Assembly: GCF_015354245.1 (NCBI RefSeq)
Contig: NZ_JADKYZ010000005.1
Location: 124,001-188,000, forward strand
Reading direction: 5' to 3'
DNA: 64,000 nt
DNA from: Diaphorobacter caeni
Lineage (GTDB): Bacteria > Pseudomonadota > Gammaproteobacteria > Burkholderiales > Burkholderiaceae_C
The notes beneath the pieces are model-generated. The model was not told where the DNA came from, ran no database searches, and was given only the letters and a program-made list of their open reading frames with translations. Shown here piece by piece: positions 52,171-59,923 of this stretch. Numbering within the stretch: position 1 is the stretch's first letter; every line of letters starts with the position of its first letter. A program made the position numbers and the translations under genes.

Positions 52171-53754
52171 ATGCCTGATACCCACATCCCAGAGTCCGCC
52201 TCCAGCACCCAGCAGATCCAATGGTGCCTGCTCTCGCACACCAACATCGGCAAGACCACGCTCACGCGCACGTTGCTGGCCGACGATGTGGGCGAGGTTC
52301 AGGACGCCGCGCATGTGACCAGCCAGTCGCAGCGCTATCTGCTGCAGACCACGGCGCAGGGCGATCAGCTCTGGCTGTGGGACACGCCGGGCTTCGGCGA
52401 TTCGGTGCGGCTGTATGAACGCCTCAAGCAGCAGGGCAATCCGCTCGGCTGGTTTCTCTCCAACGTGTGGGACCGCTGGCGCGACAAGCCGTTCTACATG
52501 AGCCAGCGCGCGCTGGTGGCGGCGCGGGACCATGCGGACGTGATGCTCTATCTGGTCAATGCCGCCGAGGACCCGGCCGATGCGGGCTACTGGGAGGCCG
52601 AGATGCGCATCCTCGCGTGGATGCGCAAGCCCGTGATCATTCTGCTCAACCAGATCGGCAGCGACACCACGCCCGAGCAGACCTCCGCCGATCTGGAGCG
52701 CTGGCGGACGGCGGTGCAGCCGTTCAGCGAGACGGTGCACGATGTGCTCGTGCTCGATGCGTTCACCCGCAGCTGGTGGCACGAGCGGCGCATGCTGCAG
52801 AGCATTGCGCCGCTGCTGCCCGCCGACAAGTTGCCGGCCTACGAACGCATTCTGGCCGATCGCGAACAGCGCCAGCGCGAGCGTGAATCGGCCAGCATCG
52901 CGGCGCTGGCCGCGCAGCTGATGCAGTCGGCTCAGGTGGAGGAAACCGCGGATCAGGGGTCCTCCGGCAAGCTCTGGGACCGCGCGATCAGCACCATCGG
53001 CAAGCTCTCGCAGAAGCTCGGCAAGACCGCGCAGGAGGATGTGCCGCCCGAGGCGCGCGAGGCCATGAAGCGGCTGCTCGCGGCGCTGCAGAAGATCGAC
53101 GTGCGCGCCACGCAGCGGCTGCTGCAGCTGCACCAGCTCGACGGCGATGCGGCCAGCCAGATCCAGCAGCAGCTCAAGACCGATCTGCAGATCAGCACGC
53201 CGCACGACGCGCAGGCCGCCAGCCTCTGGGGCGCGGTCACCGCCGGCGCGGCCACGGGCATCGGTGCGGATCTGGTGACGGGCGGGCTGACGCTGGGCAC
53301 CGGCGCGATTCTCGGCGCGCTGGTCGGCGCGGTCACCTTCGCGGGCGCGGCCTGGGGCGCGAACAAGATGTTCGATCAGGAGTCGCAGCGCTTTCGACTC
53401 TCCGACGACTACCTCACCGCCATGGCCGCGCAGGCGCTGCTCAAGTACATCGTGATCTCGCATTTCGGGCGCGGGCGTGGCCGCTACACCGCACCATCGG
53501 CGCCCCAGCAGTGGAGCGCCGCAGTGCAGGCAGCGGTGCAGCAGCACGCCGAGGAATGGCGAAGCCTCTGGGCGAAGCTGCGTGCGCTGTCGCCGGAGCC
53601 GTCCGCCGTCGATGCGGCGGGAGCTGCAGGGGCGGCAGGGTCGGACGCCCCGCTGTCATCGGCCCAGCGGGCGGAGCTTCAGGCGACCGAACTGCTGCTC
53701 CAGCGCACGCTCGCGCAGGTGCTGCAGACGCTGTATCCGACGCTCGCGCAATGA
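52171..53754 (+). CDS. DUF3482 GTPase-like protein
   Basis: A 527-residue protein with an N-terminal P-loop GTPase domain. The G1 loop SHTNIGKTT (22-30) has Ser in place of the first Gly, G3 is Asp71-Thr-Pro-Gly, and the G4 position reads Asn160-Gln-Ile-Gly instead of NKxD, so guanine specificity is doubtful. A helical region follows, then a Gly-rich hydrophobic segment (GAATGIGADLVTGGLTLG; ILGALVGAVTFAGAAWG, about 365-400) that could insert in the membrane, typical of DUF3482. An ATG at 52171 is used; an upstream TTG is less likely. Pairs with the DUF2868 protein. Confidence 0.87.
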   Translation: MPDTHIPESASSTQQIQWCLLSHTNIGKTTLTRTLLADDVGEVQDAAHVTSQSQRYLLQTTAQGDQLWLWDTPGFGDSVRLYERLKQQGNPLGWFLSNVWDRWRDKPFYMSQRALVAARDHADVMLYLVNAAEDPADAGYWEAEMRILAWMRKPVIILLNQIGSDTTPEQTSADLERWRTAVQPFSETVHDVLVLDAFTRSWWHERRMLQSIAPLLPADKLPAYERILADREQRQRERESASIAALAAQLMQSAQVEETADQGSSGKLWDRAISTIGKLSQKLGKTAQEDVPPEAREAMKRLLAALQKIDVRATQRLLQLHQLDGDAASQIQQQLKTDLQISTPHDAQAASLWGAVTAGAATGIGADLVTGGLTLGTGAILGALVGAVTFAGAAWGANKMFDQESQRFRLSDDYLTAMAAQALLKYIVISHFGRGRGRYTAPSAPQQWSAAVQAAVQQHAEEWRSLWAKLRALSPEPSAVDAAGAAGAAGSDAPLSSAQRAELQATELLLQRTLAQVLQTLYPTLAQ

Positions 53755-53758
53755 GCGG

Positions 53759-54289
53759 TCAGCGCGTGGGGCGCAGCAGTTCCTCGATCACCGCCTCGAG
53801 AACCTGAAAGCCGCCCGGCGCATCGAACTTTTCACCGTTCACGTAGAACGCGGGCGTGCCGGTCACGCCGCTGCGTTCGCCGCTCGCGATGTCGTCGCGG
53901 ATGCGTTCTTCGAACTCGTCGTTTCTGAGTGCCTGCTCGAGGTCCGACTCCGACAGGCCGAGCGACTTCACCAGCTGCACGTAGAACGGGCCGCCCAGCG
54001 AGCGCTGGTTGGCGTAGAGCGCGTCATGCGCTTCCCAGAATTTGCCATGCCGGGCCGCGAACTCGGCCACCACGGCCGCGTTCTGCGCCTCGGGGTGCAT
54101 GGACAGCGGGAAGTTGCGGAACACGAAGCACAGTTCGTTGCCGAAGCGCTTCTGGATGCGCTGGACGATGGCGGCCGCCGCACCGCAATAGGGGCACTGG
54201 TAGTCGCCATATTCGACCAGCACGATGGGCGCACGGGTGTCGCCGCTGATGTGGTCGCGACTGCTGACGTCGGGGTGAAGCTGGGACAT
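53759..54289 (-). CDS. DsbA-family thioredoxin-fold oxidoreductase, cytoplasmic
   Basis: A 176-residue DsbA-like protein with the active site Cys32-Pro-Tyr-Cys35 in VEYGDYQCPYCGAAAA, an inserted helical domain (EFAARHGKFWEAHDALYANQ; LVKSLGLSESDLEQAL) and the cis-Pro loop SGVTGTPAFYVNGEKFD. I start at 54289, 8 nt after GGAG; there is then no signal peptide, so a cytoplasmic location is likely. It is convergent with the GTPase gene, 4 bp apart. Confidence 0.87.
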   Translation of the reverse strand: MSQLHPDVSSRDHISGDTRAPIVLVEYGDYQCPYCGAAAAIVQRIQKRFGNELCFVFRNFPLSMHPEAQNAAVVAEFAARHGKFWEAHDALYANQRSLGGPFYVQLVKSLGLSESDLEQALRNDEFEERIRDDIASGERSGVTGTPAFYVNGEKFDAPGGFQVLEAVIEELLRPTR

Positions 54290-54448
54290 GGGTGAAGCTC
54301 CTGAACGAAGATCGGGGTGGATGACGAGAAAAAAATCCTTGCTGCTACGATAGAGCGGCTGTGGAGAAATCGTGTCAGCCGATGCCTTGAGTACGCACTG
54401 TTGCGCACTCAAGCGTTTGGAGGAAATTCACTCGAAGGGAGGCGCGGC

Positions 54449-54715
54449 ATGCTGGGAGACGTCATCGGCCAATGGGTGGGCGAGGTGTTCCTGCTCGGGC
54501 TGGGCAAGGCGGTGGCGGCGGTGTGTCTGCCGGGGTACGAATGGGAAGACGCGCGCCGCATGCGCTCTCAGCCCAGAGGCGCTGGGGCGGGCTTCAGCTA
54601 CGAGCGCAACGGCAAGCGCTGTCTCTATCTGGAGTCGCTGCAGCTGCTTGGGCTCGCGGCGCTGGTCGTGCTGGGGCTGCTGGTGTTTGGCGCCTGGTAC
54701 CTGTCGTCCGCCTGA
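54449..54715 (+). CDS. Small hypothetical membrane protein
   Basis: I do not recognise this 88-residue protein. The start at 54449 is chosen because AAGGGAGG lies 9 nt upstream. The N-terminus is amphipathic (DVIGQWVGEVFLLGLGKAVAAV), the middle is charged (YEWEDARRMRSQ; YERNGKRCLYLESLQ), and the C-terminus is one clear transmembrane helix (LGLAALVVLGLLVFGAWYL). Codon usage fits the neighbouring genes. It is divergent from the DsbA-like gene and convergent with the pseudouridine synthase gene. Confidence 0.6.
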   Translation: MLGDVIGQWVGEVFLLGLGKAVAAVCLPGYEWEDARRMRSQPRGAGAGFSYERNGKRCLYLESLQLLGLAALVVLGLLVFGAWYLSSA

Positions 54716-54738
54716 TCCCGGAGATCGCAAACACGCGC

Positions 54739-55395
54739 TCAGATCGGCGGCGGTGCATCCACCCATTGGCCACGTTCGATGCCCTGCAGCGCATACGGGC
54801 CGATGGCCACGCGCGCGAGCCGCAGCGTGGGGTGGCCGATGGCGGCGGTCATGCGCCGCACCTGGCGGTTGCGGCCCTCGCGGATGATGAGTTCGATCCA
54901 GCAATCCGGAATGTTCTGGCGCACGCGGATCGGCGGATCGCGCTGGCCCAGCCATTCAGGCGTGTCGATGCGGCGCGCCTGCGCAGGCAGCGTCAGGCCG
55001 TCATTGAGCTGCACGCCATCGCGCAGGCGCTGCAGCGCGGCCTCGTCGGGGATGCCTTCGACCTGGATCAGGTAGGTCTTGTCCATCTTGAACTTGGGGC
55101 TGGAGATATGCGCTTGCAGCAGACCGTCGTTGGTCAGCAGCAGCAGGCCTTCGCTGTCGGCGTCGAGCCGGCCCGCGACGTACACGTCCGGCACGTCGAT
55201 GAAGTCCTTGAGCCCGCGCCAGCGGCCCTCGGGCGTGAACTGGCTGAGCACGCCGTAGGGCTTGTGAAAGCACAGCAGGCGCGTGGGTTCGTTGCTCTTG
55301 GCGCGGGGCTCGCGCTCGAATCCTGCGTTGCGCTGGCGCAGCTCGGGCTTGCGCAGCGTGGGTTTGTGGAGCGTGTTTCTTCTCGGTGCGTTCAT
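54739..55395 (-). CDS. rluE: 23S rRNA pseudouridine synthase, RluE/RsuA family
   Basis: A 218-residue pseudouridine synthase. Catalytic Asp78 is in VAGRLDADSEGLLLLTNDG; other motifs are LCFHKPYGVLSQFTPE, KTYLIQVEGIPDEAAL and the C-terminal LIIREGRNRQVRRMTAAIGHPTLRLARVAIG in order. No S4 domain precedes the catalytic domain, which suits RluE (23S position 2457) more than RsuA. A basic N-terminal extension of about 38 residues is present. It starts 6 bp after the SDR stop on the same strand. Confidence 0.88.
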   Translation of the reverse strand: MNAPRRNTLHKPTLRKPELRQRNAGFEREPRAKSNEPTRLLCFHKPYGVLSQFTPEGRWRGLKDFIDVPDVYVAGRLDADSEGLLLLTNDGLLQAHISSPKFKMDKTYLIQVEGIPDEAALQRLRDGVQLNDGLTLPAQARRIDTPEWLGQRDPPIRVRQNIPDCWIELIIREGRNRQVRRMTAAIGHPTLRLARVAIGPYALQGIERGQWVDAPPPI

Positions 55396-55401
55396 CTTGG
55401 C

Positions 55402-56160
55402 TCAGGAAATCAGATAGCCGCCGTCCACCCGCAGCACGGTGCCGGTGATGTAGCTGGCGAGCGGGGAGCCCAGGAACGCGATCGGCCCGGCCAGCTCGGC
55501 CGGATCGCCGTAGCGCTTGAGCGGCACGCGGCGCATGATGTACTCCACGTGCTTGGGGTCCTTGCGGGTCGACTCGGTCATCGCGGTGAGCATCACGCCC
55601 GGCGACACCGCGTTCACGCGGATGCCCTGGGGCGCGAGTTCCAGCGCCATCACCTTGGTGAGCATCTCCACGGCGGCCTTGGAGGTGGAATAGGCGATGG
55701 AGCCGGCCGCCGCGCGCGACGCCGCAATCGAGCCCATGTTCACCACGCTGCCGCCGGTGGAGGCGAGCAGCGCCTGGAACGCGTGGATCATGTTGCGCGT
55801 GCCGCCGAGGTTGATGTCCAGCGTGCGCTGCCATTCACTGTCGCGGTCCTCGCTGTCGAAGGCGTGACGGGGCCGCACGCCCGCGTTGTTCACCAGCAGC
55901 AGCCGGTGGCCATGCGGCATCTCCTTGGCGACCAGCTCGGCCATGCTTGTGCAGGCCGCGCCATCGGTCACGTCGAGCTGCAGGCCGCGTGCGCTGGCGC
56001 CGCTCTCGCGGATCAGCGCGGCAGTCTCGGCGGCGGCGTCCTCGTTCACGTCACTTGCGAACACCTGCGCGCCCATGCCCGCGATGCCCAGCGCCACGGC
56101 CTTGCCAATGCCCTGGCCGGCGCCGGTGATGAAAACGGTGTGGTCTTTGAGCAGGTCCAT
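55402..56160 (-). CDS. Short-chain dehydrogenase/reductase
   Basis: A 252-residue classical SDR. Cofactor loop TGAGQGIG (12-19), Asp37 after the second strand suggesting NAD(H), NNAG at 91-94, and catalytic Ser144, Tyr157, Lys161 (YSTSK). PVSPGVM-type loop VNAVSPGVMLTAM and the C-terminal ITGTVLRVDGGYLIS are standard. The substrate is a secondary alcohol or ketone of unknown identity. It is followed closely by the pseudouridine synthase gene, probably without functional linkage. Confidence 0.9.
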   Translation of the reverse strand: MDLLKDHTVFITGAGQGIGKAVALGIAGMGAQVFASDVNEDAAAETAALIRESGASARGLQLDVTDGAACTSMAELVAKEMPHGHRLLLVNNAGVRPRHAFDSEDRDSEWQRTLDINLGGTRNMIHAFQALLASTGGSVVNMGSIAASRAAAGSIAYSTSKAAVEMLTKVMALELAPQGIRVNAVSPGVMLTAMTESTRKDPKHVEYIMRRVPLKRYGDPAELAGPIAFLGSPLASYITGTVLRVDGGYLIS

Positions 56161-56227
56161 GGAGGGTGAGGATTGTGCGTGGGCAAGGGTGGATTATGGA
56201 GGCCGTGGTCGCGACATCGGCCGGTTC

Positions 56228-57430
56228 TCACCGGGTCTGCGTGGAGTTTGGACGTGCCGCGGCGCTCCACTGCAGCATGGCCGGCCCGTTGAGAATGGTG
56301 CGGACCAGCTCCGTCTGTCGCCTCACGCCCACCTTGCTGGTGATCGATTTGAGCTGCACGCGCACGGTGTGGACCGACAGGTCGCGTTCTTCGGCGTACT
56401 CCCGCACGCTCAGACCATTGACCAGCGCCTGGGCCAGCAGCGACTCCGCCATGCTCAGCCCGTAGCAGGTGCGGAGCACCGCATCGAGTTCATGCAGCAC
56501 GGCCGTGGGGTCGCTGATGAACACGGCCGCCGCGGCGCGCGCTCCGAACGGCTCAGTGTGGTGGGGCAGGGGGCTGATGAGCAAGTGCAGATCGTGCATC
56601 AGGCCCTGCAGCCGCATGCCCTGACCGGCCTGTATCGGCACTCCCAGCCCGGTGGAGACGGCGCGGCGCATGCTGGCCTGCAGCCGCAGATCGTCCGCCG
56701 GCCGGAGGGCATGCAATTCTTCCTCGCCCAGAAATTGGCCCTTGATCTGAAGGAGTCCCGATTCCCGCGCGAGCGCGTGCGCCCGCGCGTTGGCGTGCAG
56801 CACCTGGGCCTTCGCATCCAGCAGCACGATGCCCAGCGGAAGTCGGTCCAGCAGTCCCAGCGACGCCTGCGCCAGCGCTTCGGCGCGGTGCAGCCTGCGA
56901 TGCAGCGCAAAGGCCGTCTGCAGGTGCGGCATCAGCGTGCGCAGTTGCTGCTCTTCATAGGGGGTGTAGGGGCCATGCGACTTGGCCCTCAGCGCGGTGA
57001 CGTTGAACGAGCGGTGGTTGCGCTTTTCGACCACGGCCGCGAACGAATAGAACAGGTCCTGCGGCTTCAGCCAGTCACCGAACCATTCGGTGGACGGCAG
57101 CCTGCCGTCGGGACTCAACCGGCTGGAGTTGACGATGTGGCCTTCGTGGTGCAGATGCTCGTTTTCCAGCCACACATTGCAGTGACAGAAATGCCGGGTA
57201 TAGCCGTCGAGAAAGAAATCGTCGACACCGAGCGTGCATCCAATGGATGTCGGACCGCTGATGAGGTCAGCCGATTGGTCGTTGAAGTCATGGGCCCACA
57301 TCAGCGCCTGCTCGGACTGGAAGGTCGCGGCGAAGCGCGCCAGAAAATCGGGCCATTTCTCCGGTGCCATGGAGGCCTCGTAGATGGATCCGATCAGCGG
57401 CACCAGGCCATGTTCCTCAGTTTGCGACAT
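56228..57430 (-). CDS. LuxR-family regulator without receiver domain
   Basis: A 400-residue regulator. Residues ~1-190 form a GAF/sensor-like domain (PLIGSIYEASMAPEKWPDFLARF at the start). A PAS-like part (LDRLPLGIVLLDAKAQVLHANARA) lies near 210, and the C-terminal LuxR HTH at about 330-385 (LSVREYAEERDLSVHTVRVQLKSI). There is no phospho-acceptor domain. ATG at 57430 is preferred over an upstream TTG. A 16-bp palindrome about 100 bp upstream recurs ahead of the sensor kinase gene at 61858. It stands alone; targets unknown. Confidence 0.85.
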   Translation of the reverse strand: MSQTEEHGLVPLIGSIYEASMAPEKWPDFLARFAATFQSEQALMWAHDFNDQSADLISGPTSIGCTLGVDDFFLDGYTRHFCHCNVWLENEHLHHEGHIVNSSRLSPDGRLPSTEWFGDWLKPQDLFYSFAAVVEKRNHRSFNVTALRAKSHGPYTPYEEQQLRTLMPHLQTAFALHRRLHRAEALAQASLGLLDRLPLGIVLLDAKAQVLHANARAHALARESGLLQIKGQFLGEEELHALRPADDLRLQASMRRAVSTGLGVPIQAGQGMRLQGLMHDLHLLISPLPHHTEPFGARAAAAVFISDPTAVLHELDAVLRTCYGLSMAESLLAQALVNGLSVREYAEERDLSVHTVRVQLKSITSKVGVRRQTELVRTILNGPAMLQWSAAARPNSTQTR

Positions 57431-57520
57431 CTCTGTGAAACTCCTCTCCAACGGCGGGTCGTTGTCTGAATGGCGCGTTGCTTCCTGAACGCTTCATTCA
57501 GTGTAATCAAGTGTTTCGAA

Positions 57521-57536
57521 TAACCCAATTGGGTGA
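57521..57536. promoter_or_regulatory. 16-bp palindromic motif, copy upstream of LuxR gene
   Basis: TAACCCAATTGGGTGA, with the perfect core ACCCAATTGGGT. It matches 14 of 16 bases with TCACCCAAATGGGTGA at 61987-62002. Centre about 99 bp upstream of the LuxR ATG. The rest of 57431-57747 contains no gene. Confidence 0.5.
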
Positions 57537-57747
57537 TGCCGGATGAGGGCCAAGGACGTAAAAACGACAGACAACATAGTGGGGAGTCGGGAGGAGTGGT
57601 CGATCGCAACGTGGAGGTGCGATGCGGCGTGCGCCACCGCGCGATCGGTCGAGAGGCTGCCCGTCGTCATGGGCGACGGGTGCCAGCCCCTGGCCCGAGG
57701 AGCGCGGTGGCGCACGCGACCCAGAAAGAAAAAAGGCGGCGCGGCCG

Positions 57748-58647
57748 TCATTGCAGCGCGGCCATGGACGACGCGGGATAGATCTCCCGCACGCATTCCA
57801 GCCACGCCCGCGCCGCGCGTGAGAGATAGCCGGGGCGCCACATCAGCGCCACGTCCCAGCTGAGCGCGGGATCGACCAGCGGACGGCTTGCCACGCGCGT
57901 CGGGTCGTAGCGGGCGATCACGTGCTCGAACATCACGGCGATGCCCACGTCCTGCGCGACCAGGTCGCCGATGAAGTCCCAGTAGCGCGACTGCATGCGG
58001 ATGTGCGGCTCGAAACCCGCAAGTGCGCAGTGCTCGAGCACCGCCTGGTGCAGCTTGAAGCCGGGCGTGTAGAGCACGAAGGGTTCGCCCTGCAGATCGC
58101 GCCAGGCAAGCGGCGCGTTCGCATCGTCCACCCGGTGCGCCGCCATGACCACGCGCGTCGTCTGGCGGGCGATGGTCGTGGTCTGCAGCTCGGGGTCGGG
58201 TCCGCTCAGCAGGCCGAGCGCCATGTCGAGCTGGCCGTCGAGCAGCGCCTGCCTCTGCGCGCTGGCGCCCTGTTCGTCCACCTGCAGGGCCACGCCCGGA
58301 TGGCGCTTCTGGAACAGCGCGACCACCGGAGCCATGTAGTGCCCCGCCGTCGGCATGATGCCCACGCTCAGTTCGCCGCGCGCGATGCCGTCGACTTCGG
58401 CCACCTCCTGGCGCAGGCGGCTGGCCTCGTCGAGCAGCGCGAGGCCGTGCCCATAGACCACCTTGCCCGCGTCCGTGAGCCGCACGCTGCGGCCCTCGCG
58501 CAGCAGCAGCGGGCCGCCGAGCTCGTCTTCCAGCGCCTTGACCATCTTGCTGATGGTCGGCTGGGTCACGTGCAGCGCGCTGGCGGCGCGGGTGAAGCCG
58601 TTCTGGCGGACGACTTCGATGAAGTAGCGCAGGGCTCGCAGGTCCAT
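57748..58647 (-). CDS. LysR-family regulator of the CidA/LrgB genes
   Basis: A 299-residue LysR regulator. HTH: DLRALRYFIEVVRQNGFTRAASALHVTQPTISKMVKALEDELG (in order: LRALRYFIEVVRQ, RAASALHVTQPTIS, VKALEDELG). Effector domain GELSVGIMPTAGHYMAPVVALFQ and GVALQVDEQGAS. It is divergent from the cidA-lrgB pair across 84 bp, the arrangement seen with CidR/YwbI-type activators that respond to acetate or pyruvate overflow. That effector is from the family and not shown here. Confidence 0.9.
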   Translation of the reverse strand: MDLRALRYFIEVVRQNGFTRAASALHVTQPTISKMVKALEDELGGPLLLREGRSVRLTDAGKVVYGHGLALLDEASRLRQEVAEVDGIARGELSVGIMPTAGHYMAPVVALFQKRHPGVALQVDEQGASAQRQALLDGQLDMALGLLSGPDPELQTTTIARQTTRVVMAAHRVDDANAPLAWRDLQGEPFVLYTPGFKLHQAVLEHCALAGFEPHIRMQSRYWDFIGDLVAQDVGIAVMFEHVIARYDPTRVASRPLVDPALSWDVALMWRPGYLSRAARAWLECVREIYPASSMAALQ

Positions 58648-58659
58648 GGCGGGATAGCT

Positions 58660-58674
58660 ATTCTAAAAGAGAAT
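58660..58674. promoter_or_regulatory. LysR-type T-N11-A dyad between LysR and cidA
   Basis: ATTCTAAAAGAGAAT, 5-bp arms ATTCT/AGAAT with T-N11-A spacing, 12 bp upstream of the LysR start and 57 bp upstream of the cidA start. The region to 58715 is AT-rich and probably holds both promoters. Confidence 0.5.
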
Positions 58675-58731
58675 GGAAAAAATAAGAATAAGTCATTTTA
58701 CGAATGTAAGTGAAAACCCTAGACTCTGGGC

Positions 58732-59199
58732 ATGACTTCCAAAACCTCCAACGCTCTGGCCCACGCGCCCGCGTGGTGGGCTGCGCTCCGGCAGGGCGCA
58801 CGCATCGTGCTGCAGATCATGCTGCTCAGCGGCATCTGGGCCGCCATGGACCTGGTGCGCCAGCGCTTTGGCTGGAGCATGCCGGCCGGTCTGATCGGCT
58901 TCGGGCTGCTGGCGGTGGGGCTGTTCACCGGTCTCGTCAAAGTGCAGTGGCTCCAAGGCGGCACCCATTGGCTGCTCGCAGAGATGCTGCTGTTCTTCGT
59001 GCCCGCGATGCTGGTGATCACCGAATACGGCGATCTGGTGCGCCATCAGGGCCTGCGGATTCTGGCCGTGATCGTCGCCAGCACGGCCTGCGTGATGGTC
59101 GTCACCGCGCTTGCGGTGGACCGTGTCTATCGGCTTGAACTGTGGTTCGCGCGTCGCCGCTCCACCCGTGACGCGCACCTGGGGTCGCCCAAGGAGTGA
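58732..59199 (+). CDS. cidA: CidA/LrgA-family holin-like membrane protein
   Basis: A 155-residue membrane protein with four hydrophobic helices (IVLQIMLLSGIWAAMDLV; MPAGLIGFGLLAVGLF; LLAEMLLFFVPAMLVITEY; LRILAVIVASTACVMVVTALAV). The PAGLIGFGLL and FFVPAMLVI motifs are typical of CidA/LrgA, which affect autolysis, programmed death and pyruvate handling. Short charged tails lie at both ends. It is followed 5 bp later by lrgB, with which it forms a functional pair. Confidence 0.92.
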   Translation: MTSKTSNALAHAPAWWAALRQGARIVLQIMLLSGIWAAMDLVRQRFGWSMPAGLIGFGLLAVGLFTGLVKVQWLQGGTHWLLAEMLLFFVPAMLVITEYGDLVRHQGLRILAVIVASTACVMVVTALAVDRVYRLELWFARRRSTRDAHLGSPKE

Positions 59200-59204
59200 A
59201 TTCC

Positions 59205-59903
59205 ATGTTGTCCAATGAAATGATCGGTCTGCTGTCGCTGCTGGCCACCGTGGGCTGCTACTGGGCCAACAAGCGCGTCTACCGCAGCCATCCGCATCCG
59301 CTGCTCATGCCCATCGTGGCGACGCCCATCGTGCTGATCGCGCTCGCGCTGGCCACGCATGTGAGCTATCCGCAATACATCGCCCAGACCCACTGGCTGG
59401 TCTGGCTGCTCGGTCCCACGACGGTGGCGTTCGCGCTGCCGCTGTATGAGAACCGCCAGATGATGAAGAAGCACTGGATGTCGATCGCCACCGGCGTGGT
59501 CGTGGCGAGCGTCGTCTCGGTCGGCACCACCGTGCTGTTCGCCCAGTGGTTCGGCCTCTCGGAGGAGCTGCAGAAGGGCCTGGCCGTGCGCAGCATCACC
59601 ACCCCGTTCGCCATCGAGGCGGAAAAGGTGCTCGGCGGCTCCACCGATCTGGCGGCGCTCTTCGTGCTGCTCACCGGCGTGAGCGGCATGCTCATGGGCG
59701 AGACCGTTCTGCGCCTGCTGCCCCGCGTGCGCAGCAAGCTCGCCGCCGGTTCGATCTTCGGCGGTGCGGCCCACGGCGCGGGTGTCGCCAAGGCCCGCCA
59801 ATGGGGCGGTGAAGCGCCTGCGGTGGTCGCGTCTCTGGTGATGATGATCGCCGGGGCCGTCAATGTGCTGGCCGCGCCCTGGGTGAAGCTGTTGCTTTTC
59901 TGA
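59205..59903 (+). CDS. lrgB: LrgB/CidB-family membrane protein
   Basis: A 232-residue membrane protein with about six helices. Family motifs are HPLLMPIVATPIVLIALALA, LLGPTTVAFALPLYENR, KSITTPFAIE-type VRSITTPFAIEAEKVLGG, and GGAAHGAGVAKARQWGGEA. I start at the ATG at 59205, 8 nt after AAGGAG; an in-frame GTG at 59196 overlaps that site and is less likely. It acts with CidA. Convergent with the sensor kinase gene. Confidence 0.92.
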   Translation: MLSNEMIGLLSLLATVGCYWANKRVYRSHPHPLLMPIVATPIVLIALALATHVSYPQYIAQTHWLVWLLGPTTVAFALPLYENRQMMKKHWMSIATGVVVASVVSVGTTVLFAQWFGLSEELQKGLAVRSITTPFAIEAEKVLGGSTDLAALFVLLTGVSGMLMGETVLRLLPRVRSKLAAGSIFGGAAHGAGVAKARQWGGEAPAVVASLVMMIAGAVNVLAAPWVKLLLF

Positions 59904-59923
59904 GCGTGACCCTGATCGCTTCG

